A DNA stretch of 64,000 nt, from positions 1 to 64,000 of the forward strand of contig NZ_SELQ01000007.1 of assembly GCF_004145405.1 (NCBI RefSeq), read 5' to 3'. A program made the position numbers and the translations under genes. A model generated the notes under the pieces. It did no database searches and was not told the origin of the DNA. It was given only the letters and a program-made list of their open reading frames with translations. Source of the DNA: Salipiger sp. IMCC34102 (GTDB lineage Bacteria; Pseudomonadota; Alphaproteobacteria; Rhodobacterales; Rhodobacteraceae). This document shows, in pieces, positions 8,530 to 16,465 of the stretch (positions within the stretch are counted from its first letter, which is position 1; every line of letters starts with the position of its first letter).

Positions 8530-8746
8530 AACAAGCGACTAGAATACCGACCTTTGGAACTATATGGCTCTTGGCAAGGCGCAGCAGAACGCTTTTGTAG
8601 AAAGCTCCAATGGCAGCCTTCGGGCGGGACTGCTGGACGAGGAAATATTCGACAGCTTGATCGAGGCACAGCGCAAACTGGCCCCCTGGCACTGCTACTA
8701 CAACACGGTCCGCTCACATCCGTCACTAGCTAACCAAACCTCGTAA
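8530..8746 (+). pseudogene. IS3-type transposase C-terminal fragment
   Basis: The plus-strand segment LGKAQQNAFVESSNGSL, RAGLLDEEIFDSL and YYNTVRSHPSLANQTS matches the C-terminal third of an IS3-family integrase core, including the catalytic Glu (FVES). No start and no upstream DDE part are in frame. It faces away from the other IS3 piece at 8210-8395, so the element has been rearranged or there were two elements. Confidence 0.7.
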
Positions 8747-8922
8747 CACGCGCGCCGAGCGCTTGAGCGATTTGAGAGCGCTGCGACCGGCGCGCTCGCG
8801 GCAGATGGGCAAGCAGAATAGCAAAATCCGACCTACAGACTCTCGTTGTGAATCAGGGTCTGTCGGTAGTGCCCGCGCCGAAAGGACCTGTCCTGTTGAC
8901 GCGCCGCTCAACGTCCTGCCGC

Positions 8923-9654
8923 TTATAAAACCCGCTTCAGAAAGCGTTTCAGCCGCTCGTCGCGCGGCGTATCAAGCACGTCTTCCGGACGTCCGGCCTC
9001 GACGATCCTGCCGCCGTCGATGAACACGATCCGGTCGGCAATCTCGCGGGCGAACTGCATTTCGTGCGTCACGATCAGCATGGTCTGTCGCTGTTCGGCC
9101 ACCCGGCGCATCAGGTCGAGGACTTCACCGATCCATTCGGGATCGAGCGCCGAAGTCGGCTCGTCGAAGAGCATCAGGTCCGCGCCGATCGCCATCGCGC
9201 GCCCGATCCCGACGCGCTGTTGCTGCCCGCCCGAAAGTGCCGCCGGATAGCTTCCCGCCTTCTCGGTCAGCCCCGTCTCCGCCAGGATTGCCCGCGCTCG
9301 CTGCTCAGCTTCGGCCCGGGGACGGCCCTGTACCGTAACGAGCGCTTCCATGATGTTCTCGAGCGCCGTCTTGTTGGCGAAGAGCGCATAGTTCTGGAAG
9401 ACGAACGAGGTGGCCCGGCGCAGCGACAGGATATCGCCCCGGGTGGCGTGGCCGGCATCGACATGCACGTCGCCCACCGTGATCGTTCCCGCATCCGGTC
9501 GGTCGAGGAAGTTGAGACAGCGCAGCAATGTGGATTTCCCGGTGCCGGAGGGACCGATCACGACGACCCGCTCGCCATCGGCGATATCAAGGTCGATCCC
9601 GTCCAGGACCGTGGTGTCGCCGAAGCGCTTGGTCAGACCGCGTAGGGTGATCAT
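8923..9654 (-). CDS. Polar amino-acid ABC transporter ATP-binding protein
   Basis: This 243-residue ATPase starts at the ATG at 9654 (MITLRGLTKRFGDTTVLDG), which overlaps the permease stop by 4 nt; longer upstream reading in this frame is spurious. Motifs are Walker A GPSGTGKST, signature LSGGQQQRVGIGRA, Walker B LMLFDEPTSALDPE and switch His THEMQFA. The DPE after the D-loop Ala-Leu is typical of the HisP/GlnQ polar amino-acid family. It powers the permease and binding protein encoded upstream in the same operon. The exact amino acid is not evident. Confidence 0.88.
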   Translation of the reverse strand: MITLRGLTKRFGDTTVLDGIDLDIADGERVVVIGPSGTGKSTLLRCLNFLDRPDAGTITVGDVHVDAGHATRGDILSLRRATSFVFQNYALFANKTALENIMEALVTVQGRPRAEAEQRARAILAETGLTEKAGSYPAALSGGQQQRVGIGRAMAIGADLMLFDEPTSALDPEWIGEVLDLMRRVAEQRQTMLIVTHEMQFAREIADRIVFIDGGRIVEAGRPEDVLDTPRDERLKRFLKRVL

Positions 9655-10325
9655 CGGGCGTAAGCCTTGTTCAAATAGGTCTCGAGCTGCCTCTGCACCT
9701 GGTTCAGCGTCTCGACGATCACCCAGTAGAGAATGGCCACCACGAGAAACGCTTCGAAATACAGGAAGCTGCCGGAGGCTTCCTTCTGCGTCGCGCCCAT
9801 CATCTCGGTCACGCCAAGCGTGAAGGCGAGCGACGTGCCCTTGATCATGTCGATGAAGTAATTGACGAGCGTCGGAGCGGCGATGCGCCCGGCCTGTGGG
9901 AGAACGATCCGCCGCATGGTCTGCGCCTGCGTCATGCCGATGGATTGCGCGGCTTCCCACTGGCTACGATCGACGCCGGTGATCGCCGCGCGGATGGCCT
10001 CGGCCATATAGGCGGAGAAATGCAGCGTGAGGCCCATAATCGCCGCCGTCACGCCGTTGATCTGGGTCAGGAACGAGACCACCTGCGGCAGCCCGTAGTA
10101 GAACAGGAAGAGCTGCACCAGAAGTGGCGTGCCGCGGAAGAAGCTGATGAAAAGCACCACCAGCCAGTCCAGCCCGGGCACCCGGATCACGCGCTCCACG
10201 GCCAAAAGCGACGCGAGCACCAGCGCGCAGACCATCGCTACGGCCGCCATGAACAGGGTCAGCGGTACATAGCCAAGGATCACGGGCACCAGTCCCAGCA
10301 TGTAGTCGAGATCAAGCGCCCGCAT
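9651..10325 (-). CDS. Polar amino-acid ABC transporter permease
   Basis: With start at 10325 (MRALDLDYMLGLVPVILGY), this 224-residue membrane protein shows the HisM/GlnP-type permease signature FFRGTPLLVQLFLFYYG and the EAA-loop region SQWEAAQSIGMTQAQTMRRI. It overlaps the ATPase gene by 4 nt and begins just after the binding-protein gene, so one mRNA probably encodes all three. Only one permease is present, so it likely homodimerises, as in cystine-type TcyL systems. Confidence 0.87.
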   Translation of the reverse strand: MRALDLDYMLGLVPVILGYVPLTLFMAAVAMVCALVLASLLAVERVIRVPGLDWLVVLFISFFRGTPLLVQLFLFYYGLPQVVSFLTQINGVTAAIMGLTLHFSAYMAEAIRAAITGVDRSQWEAAQSIGMTQAQTMRRIVLPQAGRIAAPTLVNYFIDMIKGTSLAFTLGVTEMMGATQKEASGSFLYFEAFLVVAILYWVIVETLNQVQRQLETYLNKAYAR

Positions 10326-10332
10326 GGTTGGA

Positions 10333-11103
10333 TCAGTCCGAGACGGTCGGGGATGTGGTGATATCACTCCCGAACCATTTCTGCGAGATTTCGGACAGGG
10401 TTCCGTCCTCCTTCAGCGCAGACAGCGCCTCGTCGACCCGATCGCGCATGGCGCGGGCCGCCTCGTCGTCACGGAAAGGCAGGGCGTTTCGGATCTCCGA
10501 GAACGGCTCCCCCGCTAATTGCAGCGGCAGCGGGCTTTCCTCGATCACCTGGGCCGAAGACACCCGGTCCATCACGAAGGCATCGACGCGGCCGAGTGCC
10601 GTATCCTGCTCAATGTTGGATTCGTAGGTGCGGATGTCGATCTCATCGGCATAGGGCAGATCCCGGAGGAGCTGTTCGAAGTTCGAGCCGAGATTGACCG
10701 CCACGGTCCGGCCTTTGAGCGCCTCCACGCCGTCGATCTCGTCGTTGCCCTCACGCGTGACGACCTGGGCGCCGTCGATGACGTAAGGCTGGGTGAAGAC
10801 GAAGGCCGCTTCGCGTTCGGGGGTGATGGTGATCTGGTTGGCAATCGTGTCGATCCGTCCCGCCTGCAGCGCTCCGATGAGCCCAGAGAACGACATGGTC
10901 TCGAACGCGATGTCGAGCCCGGTCTCTTCGCCCACGGCGTTCATAACGTCCACTTCGAATCCCTGCAGTTCATCTTGGCGCACAAAGGTGAAGGGAAAAT
11001 AGCCGCCCGACATGCCGACTCGTAGGGTGTCGGCGTCCTGCGCCACTGCGCCGTTTGACAGACCAGCCACACCGATCGCGGCGGCGATTATCGTTCTTAA
11101 CAT
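10333..11103 (-). CDS. Periplasmic polar amino-acid binding protein
   Basis: The 256-residue product has an N-terminal signal peptide (MLRTIIAAAIGVAGLSNGAVAQ). A type-II binding fold follows: GGYFPFTFV, GFEVDVMNAVGEETG and SGLIGALQAGRIDTIANQIT are family hallmarks of SBP_bac_3 proteins. It captures an amino acid for the downstream permease and ATPase. ITITPEREAAFVFTQPYV is close in style to cystine- and glutamine-type receptors, but ligand specificity cannot be read from the sequence. Confidence 0.87.
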   Translation of the reverse strand: MLRTIIAAAIGVAGLSNGAVAQDADTLRVGMSGGYFPFTFVRQDELQGFEVDVMNAVGEETGLDIAFETMSFSGLIGALQAGRIDTIANQITITPEREAAFVFTQPYVIDGAQVVTREGNDEIDGVEALKGRTVAVNLGSNFEQLLRDLPYADEIDIRTYESNIEQDTALGRVDAFVMDRVSSAQVIEESPLPLQLAGEPFSEIRNALPFRDDEAARAMRDRVDEALSALKEDGTLSEISQKWFGSDITTSPTVSD

Positions 11104-11492
11104 CTCGAAGCTCCTGCTTGCGTTGGACCAAGGACCTGCAGTCTTGGACGACCGGTTTCAATAATACTTTGACAATTAAGACGGTTGTTCCCGATTGCAG
11201 TGTTGCGTGGAATGCAGTTCGCCGCGGTGATGTGCTTTCGGACTACCGTTTCGATCGGGTCGGGTTCTTGTATCTCCCTCCATCAGTTTGACCCTCTGCC
11301 CCTCAAACGACCAAGGACGCATAGGTTGCAAAGCGTGCCGCCCCCGTTATTGAGACACAGACCGAGAGGTTGCGGACATGCGTCCCATCGCAAGCCGACC
11401 CATCGTTCATCGTTGATGGGCGCAACCTCGGGCGCATTCGCCTGACGATGGTGCCATGGCGACCGCTCGCCGCAAAACGTGAGGACTTCACC
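11104..11492. other. Divergent intergenic region with promoters and a structured stretch
   Basis: This 389-bp stretch separates the leftward amino-acid transporter from the rightward Crp/Fnr gene. No gene was recognised in it. It contains an AT-rich patch near 11158-11185 that could hold promoter elements for the leftward operon. A nested inverted repeat at 11366-11429 is described separately. Confidence 0.4.
11366..11429 (+). other. Nested inverted repeat (possible structured leader or small RNA)
   Basis: GAGGTTGCG at 11366-11374 pairs perfectly with CGCAACCTC at 11421-11429. Inside, CCCATC at 11399-11404 pairs with GATGGG at 11415-11420, directly adjacent to the outer 3' arm. A second CCCATC at 11384-11389 could compete for the same partner, giving two alternative folds. 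It ends about 64 nt before the Crp/Fnr start. Function is unknown. Confidence 0.35.
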
Positions 11493-12203
11493 ATGGCGAA
11501 CTCCCGCCGGCTCGAAGCCAGCCTGTCGCGGCGTGCGGATTTATCCGCGACCGAGCGGACAGTTTTGCGCGAATTGCCGGTGACGCGAACGACGTATTCC
11601 GATGGAGCGTGCATCGTGTCCGAGGGTCCCACCCAGAACGGCAGTTGCCTACTGGTCGAGGGCATGGCGATGCGGGCGCACCGGGTCGGGCCGTCCGACC
11701 GGGTGATCAGCGCCCTGCACGTCCCGGGGGATTTCGTCGATCTCCATGCGTTCCTGCTGGATCACCTCGATCACGACATCCTCGCCGTCGGACCCTGCAC
11801 GATCGAGTTCATCTCCTCCGAACACCTGACGCAGATTACCCGCGATCACCCCAATCTGACGCGGCTACTGTGGTTGGATACGCTCATCGACGCCAAGATC
11901 CACCGCGTCTGGGTCGCCACGCGCAGTGCGTTGCGGGGCCCCCAGCGGGTCGGCCACCTTCTGTGCGAGTTGCACGCCCGGCTGGATGCGGTGGGGTTGG
12001 TCTCCTCGAACGGCTTTGCCATGCCGATCGACCAGCGCGGGTTGGCGAAGGTGCTGGGCTACTCGGTCGTCCATGTGAACCACGCGATCCGCGATTTGCG
12101 GGCGGATGGCTTGCTGGAGTGGGACCGGGGCCACGTGCGTCTGCCCGACCCGACCGGGCTGGCGCGTCACGTCCGGTTCGATCCGGCGTACCTCGAGCTG
12201 TGA
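11493..12203 (+). CDS. Crp/Fnr-family transcriptional regulator
   Basis: The start at 11493 (MANSRRLEASLSRRADLSA) follows a GTGAGGA ribosome site. The 236-residue protein has an N-terminal cyclic-nucleotide-binding-like barrel (YSDGACIVSEG, VPGDFVDLHAF) and a C-terminal winged helix. The recognition part reads PIDQRGLAKVLGYSVVHVNH, then AIRDLRADGLLE. No Cys cluster for a 4Fe-4S centre is visible, so it is not a classical oxygen-sensing Fnr. It lies directly upstream of the acyl-CoA dehydrogenase/PIG-L/methyltransferase/glycosyltransferase cluster and may control it; that link is inferred. Confidence 0.85.
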   Translation: MANSRRLEASLSRRADLSATERTVLRELPVTRTTYSDGACIVSEGPTQNGSCLLVEGMAMRAHRVGPSDRVISALHVPGDFVDLHAFLLDHLDHDILAVGPCTIEFISSEHLTQITRDHPNLTRLLWLDTLIDAKIHRVWVATRSALRGPQRVGHLLCELHARLDAVGLVSSNGFAMPIDQRGLAKVLGYSVVHVNHAIRDLRADGLLEWDRGHVRLPDPTGLARHVRFDPAYLEL

Positions 12204-12221
12204 AACCCTCGAAACCGATCC

Positions 12222-12237
12222 GTTAAACAACTTTAAC
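12222..12237. promoter_or_regulatory. Inverted repeat GTTAAA-N4-TTTAAC upstream of the dehydrogenase cluster
   Basis: GTTAAACAACTTTAAC is a perfect 6-bp inverted repeat with a 4-nt spacer, 63 nt before the acyl-CoA dehydrogenase start and just after the Crp/Fnr stop. Spacing and symmetry fit a dimeric regulator such as Crp/Fnr proteins, but it is not a canonical Fnr or Crp box. The AT-rich stem is too weak for a terminator. Confidence 0.35.
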
Positions 12238-12299
12238 AAAAGGTTGCTGTTTTATCGCCGCGGCTAGCTCCACCGAGAAGCACTGGCGCGGAGACCGGA

Positions 12300-13448
12300 A
12301 TGGGCCGTCACGAAGGTGAACCGAATGCGCCGGGGGCCACCAGGCCCGATGTCGCGATCCAAGCCGTACTCGACGATCTGCGCGCGGGTGCCGATGCGGC
12401 GGCGCATAACTCGCCGGACCTTGGCGGCCCGATCGACCTGCTTGGGAAAACCGGCGTCCTGAAGTCCGTCCTGCCGCCGCCCGACGGGGTGGGGCTTGGC
12501 TGGACGCCCGGAGAGGGCAGGACGCTGTCCGACCTGTTGCGCCACGTGGGCGCCGCGGATCTTGCGCTGGCCCGCCTGCTGGAAGGGCACGTCAATGCCG
12601 CGATCCTAGTCGAGATCCATGGCGACGGCCCGGCGCGCGATGCGATGCGGGAGTCGGTGCGCGAGGGCGCGCTTCTCGGCGTCTGGGGCGCGGATGGGCC
12701 GGAGCCGCTGGAATGGGTCGACCGGGCGAAGGGGAGCATCTTGTTGAAGGGATCGAAAATCTTCGCCTCGGGATTGAGCCATGTCGATCTTGCTGTCGTG
12801 ACGGCCCGTTCGGCGGCAGGCGCGCCCGCGCGCATGTTCCTTGTGCCGGCGAACGATCCCGCGCGGCACGATCATGCATCCTGGACCGCCTCCGCAATGC
12901 GCGCCTCCCGCTCGGGCCGGTTCGATGCCACCGGTCTTGTCCTGGACGAGACCGGCTGTGTCGGCCCTGCCGGTGCCCTCATGACCGAACCGTGGTTCGA
13001 AGGGGGCGTCTGACGCTACTGCGCCGCATACGTAGGGGGTGCCGAGGGGCTGATTGCGCGCTGGACCGATCTTCTGCGACGCATGGGGCGCCTGGACGAC
13101 CCGATCCAGAGGGACCGGCTCGGTCGGGCGATGGCCGACGCCGTCGCGGCGCGCGCCGTGGTCGAGGCCGCAGCCCAAGCAGTGGAAGAGGCGCTTGACG
13201 CCCCGCCCGACCACGTGGAGCGTGCGGTCGCGCATGGCCTGATGGCCCGCGAAGCCGTGGAAGGGGCCTGTACGCGCATCCTAGCCCTTTGCGAGCGCAG
13301 ACTCGGCATGGCCGCCCATGATACCCGAGGCCCGGTCGATCAGATGCGGCGCGACCTGTCGCTGTTCCTGCGCCAGGCGGGACCGGACGCGAAACTCGAC
13401 CGGGCCTTGCGGACAGCCCAGGACGTCGGTCCGGGAGGTCTGCGATGA
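12300..13448 (+). pseudogene. Acyl-CoA dehydrogenase family gene with an in-frame TGA
   Basis: Start 12300 follows a GGAG ribosome site. The first part (237 codons) is acyl-CoA dehydrogenase-like: N-terminal helices, a middle domain with LLGVWGADGP and ILLKGSKIFASGLSHVDLAV. At 13011-13013 the codon after GGV is TGA, and the same frame continues as RYCAAYVGGAEGLIARW to a normal stop at 13446. Relatives commonly have Trp here, so TGG to TGA is the simplest explanation. The full frame would encode 382 residues. The final stop overlaps the next gene by 4 nt. It may be a recent pseudogene, a sequencing error, or, less likely, a readthrough gene. Confidence 0.75.
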
Positions 13449-14143
13449 ACGCTGGCTCGACCGATCTCCTGCTGGCCGAAACCCCCCTTCTGGTGCTCGC
13501 CCCACATCCCGACGACGAGTCGCTGGGGTGCGGCCTGCTGCTGGCCGAACGCTGGCAACGCGGATTGCCCTCGCACGTGGCTTGCCTGACGGACGGGGCC
13601 GCGTCGCATCCCGCCTCGCAAGAGTGGCCGGGGCCACGCCTTTCCAAGCTGCGCCGCGAGGAGTTATCGAAAGCGGTGGGCTGCCTCGGCGGCGACCCTG
13701 CGCGCGATATTACCTGGTTCGGCTACCCGGATGCCGCCTTGCACCGACTGCGCGCGCCGAAGGAGGATCTTGCCCGGGACCTCGGGGCGTTGATTGACCG
13801 GTTGAACGCCTCCACCGTTGTGACCGCGTCTTCCGACGATCCTCATTGCGACCATGTTGCCTGCGCTGCCGCGGCGCGTCAGGCCGTCGCAGAGCGCCCC
13901 GGGGTGAGCCTCTGGTCCTACGCGATCTGGTCGCGCTGGAACGGGTGGGCCGAAGGCCGCGAGGCGCCCGGGGCACGGTTGGACCTTCCCGAACGGCGCG
14001 ATGCCAAGAACGCCGCCGTCCGGGCCCATGGCAGCCAGTTGGGCCAGGTGGTTAGGGACGACCCCCAGGGCTTCGCCATGCCACCCGGCTTCGCCGCACG
14101 TTTTTGCGCCGAACCCGAGATCTACAAACGGGTGCAGCCGTGA
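13445..14143 (+). CDS. PIG-L family N-acetylglucosaminyl deacetylase-like protein
   Basis: This 232-residue protein has the family zinc motif APHPDDESLGCG (residues 17-28) and a distal HCDHVACA-type segment (DDPHCDHVACAAA) that completes the metal site. PIG-L/LmbE/MshB enzymes remove acetyl groups from N-acetyl amino sugars or related substrates. Its start overlaps the preceding dehydrogenase stop and its stop overlaps the methyltransferase start (GTGA), so expression is probably coupled. The substrate is not known; the adjacent glycosyltransferase suggests an amino-sugar conjugate. Confidence 0.87.
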   Translation: MNAGSTDLLLAETPLLVLAPHPDDESLGCGLLLAERWQRGLPSHVACLTDGAASHPASQEWPGPRLSKLRREELSKAVGCLGGDPARDITWFGYPDAALHRLRAPKEDLARDLGALIDRLNASTVVTASSDDPHCDHVACAAAARQAVAERPGVSLWSYAIWSRWNGWAEGREAPGARLDLPERRDAKNAAVRAHGSQLGQVVRDDPQGFAMPPGFAARFCAEPEIYKRVQP

Positions 14144-14721
14144 GGGCGGCGGATCTGGCGCATCTGCGCGGCCTTTACGCCGGGACGGACGATCCGTGGG
14201 ATTTCCGGGCCTCCCCTTACGAGGCCAAACGCTTTGCGGCGGTGGCCGAGGCATTGCCGCGCGAAAGCTATGCGGCAGCCCTCGAACTTGGCTGCGGCAA
14301 CGGTGAGCTGGCGCGACGGATCGCCCCGCGCTGCGGATCCTACACCGGACTCGACGCGGTTCCCGCAGCACTCGAGGCGGCCCGCAAGGCCGTTCCGGCG
14401 GGCTGCTTCGTCGAGGGGTTCCTGCCCTGCGCGCTTCCTGCCCCACCGCAGGACAGCGGCTACGACCTCATACTGCTGAGCGAGATCCTCTATTTCATGG
14501 GCCCTGCCGGCATCGCGGAGATTTCGCAGATGCTCGACCGGGACCATCCCGCGGCGGACGTGATCAGCGTGACGTGGCGCGGCGCGACCGGCCACGCGTT
14601 GAGCGGCGACGAGGCTCTGATCGCCTTCGCCGACGCGTCCCGACGCTCCAGTTGGACCAGTCGTCTGACGCAAGGATACCGGATCGCGGTCTTCTCACCT
14701 TTCCAGGGGTCGCAACCGTGA
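14140..14721 (+). CDS. NodS-like SAM-dependent methyltransferase
   Basis: A GTG start at 14140 overlaps the upstream stop. The 193-residue product has DDPWDFRASPYEAKRF at the N-terminus, as in the NodS family, followed by the SAM-binding motif ALELGCGNGELARRI and a second motif TGLDAVPAAL. NodS N-methylates the de-N-acetylated sugar of Nod factors. Here the gene follows a deacetylase and precedes a glycosyltransferase, which makes an amino-sugar substrate plausible. The family call is firm. The reaction partner is inferred. Confidence 0.83.
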   Translation: MRAADLAHLRGLYAGTDDPWDFRASPYEAKRFAAVAEALPRESYAAALELGCGNGELARRIAPRCGSYTGLDAVPAALEAARKAVPAGCFVEGFLPCALPAPPQDSGYDLILLSEILYFMGPAGIAEISQMLDRDHPAADVISVTWRGATGHALSGDEALIAFADASRRSSWTSRLTQGYRIAVFSPFQGSQP

Positions 14722-15581
14722 CGCAAGCGATCGTCGTCATCCCGGCGCGGAACGAGGCGGCTCTTCTCCCTGCTGCCCTCGCGTCGCTTCGGCAGGAAGG
14801 TCTGGCCGCGCTGGTCGTGGCCAACGGGTGCACCGATGCGACGGCCGCACTTGCCCGCGCGGCGGGCGTTGACGTTATAGAGACACCCGCCCTCGACGGG
14901 GGCGTGGGCGCGGCGCGGGCCATCGGTCTTGCAGCCGCCATGGACCGGGGTGCGGAAATTCTGTTCACGGTGGATGCCGATTGCAGGCTGGCCCCCGGCA
15001 CGGCCGCCACCGTCCGGCGCGCCCTCGGGCAGGCCGATGCGGTCTTCGGGCGGGTCGTGCCCAACGCGGCCGACTTCGCGTTGCTGCCCGCCGAGGTGCG
15101 GCGCCACGGTCTCGCCGAAGACCGGCGGGACGGTCTTCGGGCCCTGATCGCCTCCGCCGCAGCGGCCCGCCTGTGGGACCCGTTCCCGGCCCATGCCCAA
15201 AGTCCCGGCGCCCTGATCGCCTGGCGTGTCACGGCCTATCGCGCCACCGGCGGCATCGCACGGGTCGCCTGCCACGAGGACCGGCAGATGGCGGCCACGT
15301 TGGCCGTTCAAGGCTTGCGGGTCGCACGGCCCTGGGGGGCGGTCACGATTGCCTCCTGCCGGCTGACCGGCAGGGCACCCGGCGGAATGGCGGACACGAT
15401 CGCCCAGCGGACCCGCCTCGGCGCCCGTCTTGTCCGGGAAGCCGCGGACCTGGAACGCGAATGCGCTGAGCTCGAACAACGCCTGTCGGCGTTCATCCCC
15501 CGTGCCGATTGGCCGGACCTTCCAACCCTCTCTACCGAAGGAGACGAAAATGTTTCATCATTCCAGCAAGCTACAGTATGA
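14718..15581 (+). CDS. Family 2 glycosyltransferase
   Basis: A GTG start at 14718 overlaps the methyltransferase stop (GTGA). The N-terminus IVVIPARNEAALLPAAL and the acidic motif FTVDADCRL (a DxD equivalent near residue 87) define a GT-A fold, GT2-type enzyme; CHEDRQMA is the likely ED catalytic motif. No clear membrane segment is visible in the 287 residues, so it is probably cytosolic. Its 3' end overlaps the manganese catalase start by 32 nt in another frame. It is the last gene of a four-gene overlapping set. Confidence 0.82.
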   Translation: MTQAIVVIPARNEAALLPAALASLRQEGLAALVVANGCTDATAALARAAGVDVIETPALDGGVGAARAIGLAAAMDRGAEILFTVDADCRLAPGTAATVRRALGQADAVFGRVVPNAADFALLPAEVRRHGLAEDRRDGLRALIASAAAARLWDPFPAHAQSPGALIAWRVTAYRATGGIARVACHEDRQMAATLAVQGLRVARPWGAVTIASCRLTGRAPGGMADTIAQRTRLGARLVREAADLERECAELEQRLSAFIPRADWPDLPTLSTEGDENVSSFQQATV

Positions 15582-16375
15582 GGTTCGGGTCGACACGCCC
15601 GATCCGCAATTCGCCAAGTTCCTGCAGCAGGCCATCGGCGGGGTCGAGGGCGAGATCCGCGTCGCCATGCAGTATTTCTTCCAGGCCATGGGGGCGCGCG
15701 GCGACGCGAAATACCGCGACATGCCGATGATGACCGCCACGGAGGAGCTCAGTCACATCGAGTTCCTCGGCCATGCGGTCGCGCTCAACCTCGAAGGCGC
15801 GCCGGTCTCGGTCCAGGAAGAGGCTGCCAAGGATCCGGTCGTGAACGCGATCATGGGCGGTGCGAACCCGCGCCACATCCTGTCCTCGGGGCTGTCGGCG
15901 ATGCCCGTGAACTCCAACGGCGTGCCCTTCGCACATGAGCCACGTCTACGCCACCGGCAACCTTGCCGCGGACATTATGGCCAACGCCACGGCCGAGAGC
16001 GGCGGCCGCGTGTTGGCCTCCCGGCTTTACAACATGACCGAGGACAAGGGCATGAAGGACATGCTGTCGTTCCTCATCGCGCGCGACACGATGCACCAGC
16101 AGCAATGGCTCGCGGTGATCGAGGAGCTCGGCGGCTGGGAGACGCAGCTGCCGATCCCGAACTCCACCCCCAAGGAGCACGAGGCGACCGAGCACAGCTA
16201 CTACTTCCTCAACACCTCGCTCGACGAGCCGACGCCCGAAGGGCGCTGGACCTCCGGCCCCTCGCTCGACGGGCGCGCCGAGTTCTCTGCCAAGGACCGG
16301 GTGGAGCCGCTGGGCCAGAAGCCCGACCTGGGCAAGGCGAAGCCCGGCAGCGGCACGCAGTCGGAACAGCAGTGA
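15550..16375 (+). pseudogene. Manganese (non-haem) catalase, frameshifted
   Basis: Translation from 15550 (MFHHSSKLQYEVRVDTPDP) gives a Mn-catalase ferritin-like domain with ligand helices EGEIRVAMQYFFQAMG and ATEELSHIEFLGHA. After NSNGVPF the frame breaks: the sequence reads ttcgcacatgagc where relatives have Phe-Asp-Met-Ser. Removing one C at about 15932 restores DMSHVYATGNLAADIMAN, and the frame runs to 16375 through the second-ligand helix with DTMHQQQWLAVIEELGG. Both halves are otherwise well preserved, so this is a recent lesion or a sequencing error. The enzyme would detoxify hydrogen peroxide. Confidence 0.8.
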
Positions 16376-16380
16376 CCTTG

Positions 16381-16450
16381 TGCCCCGGACCCGTGCCGGG
16401 GCATCCGTCGGGGGGCTCTGTCGGTTCCCCGACGCTTTATCTACTTTTTA
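16381..16450 (+). terminator. Double hairpin with T-rich tail after the manganese catalase
   Basis: TGCCCCGG (16381-16388) pairs with CCGGGGCA (16396-16403), and CGTCGGGG (16406-16413) pairs with CCCCGACG (16427-16434), followed by CTTTATCTACTTTTT. The second stem plus T-rich tail is a good intrinsic terminator. Confidence 0.55.
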
Positions 16451-16465
16451 GCCCGGAGGACCAAC

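Noticed and set aside
13011-13013. Selenocysteine at the TGA of the acyl-CoA dehydrogenase
   Set aside because: Relatives have Trp, not Cys, at this place, and no selenocysteine-insertion hairpin was recognised just downstream.
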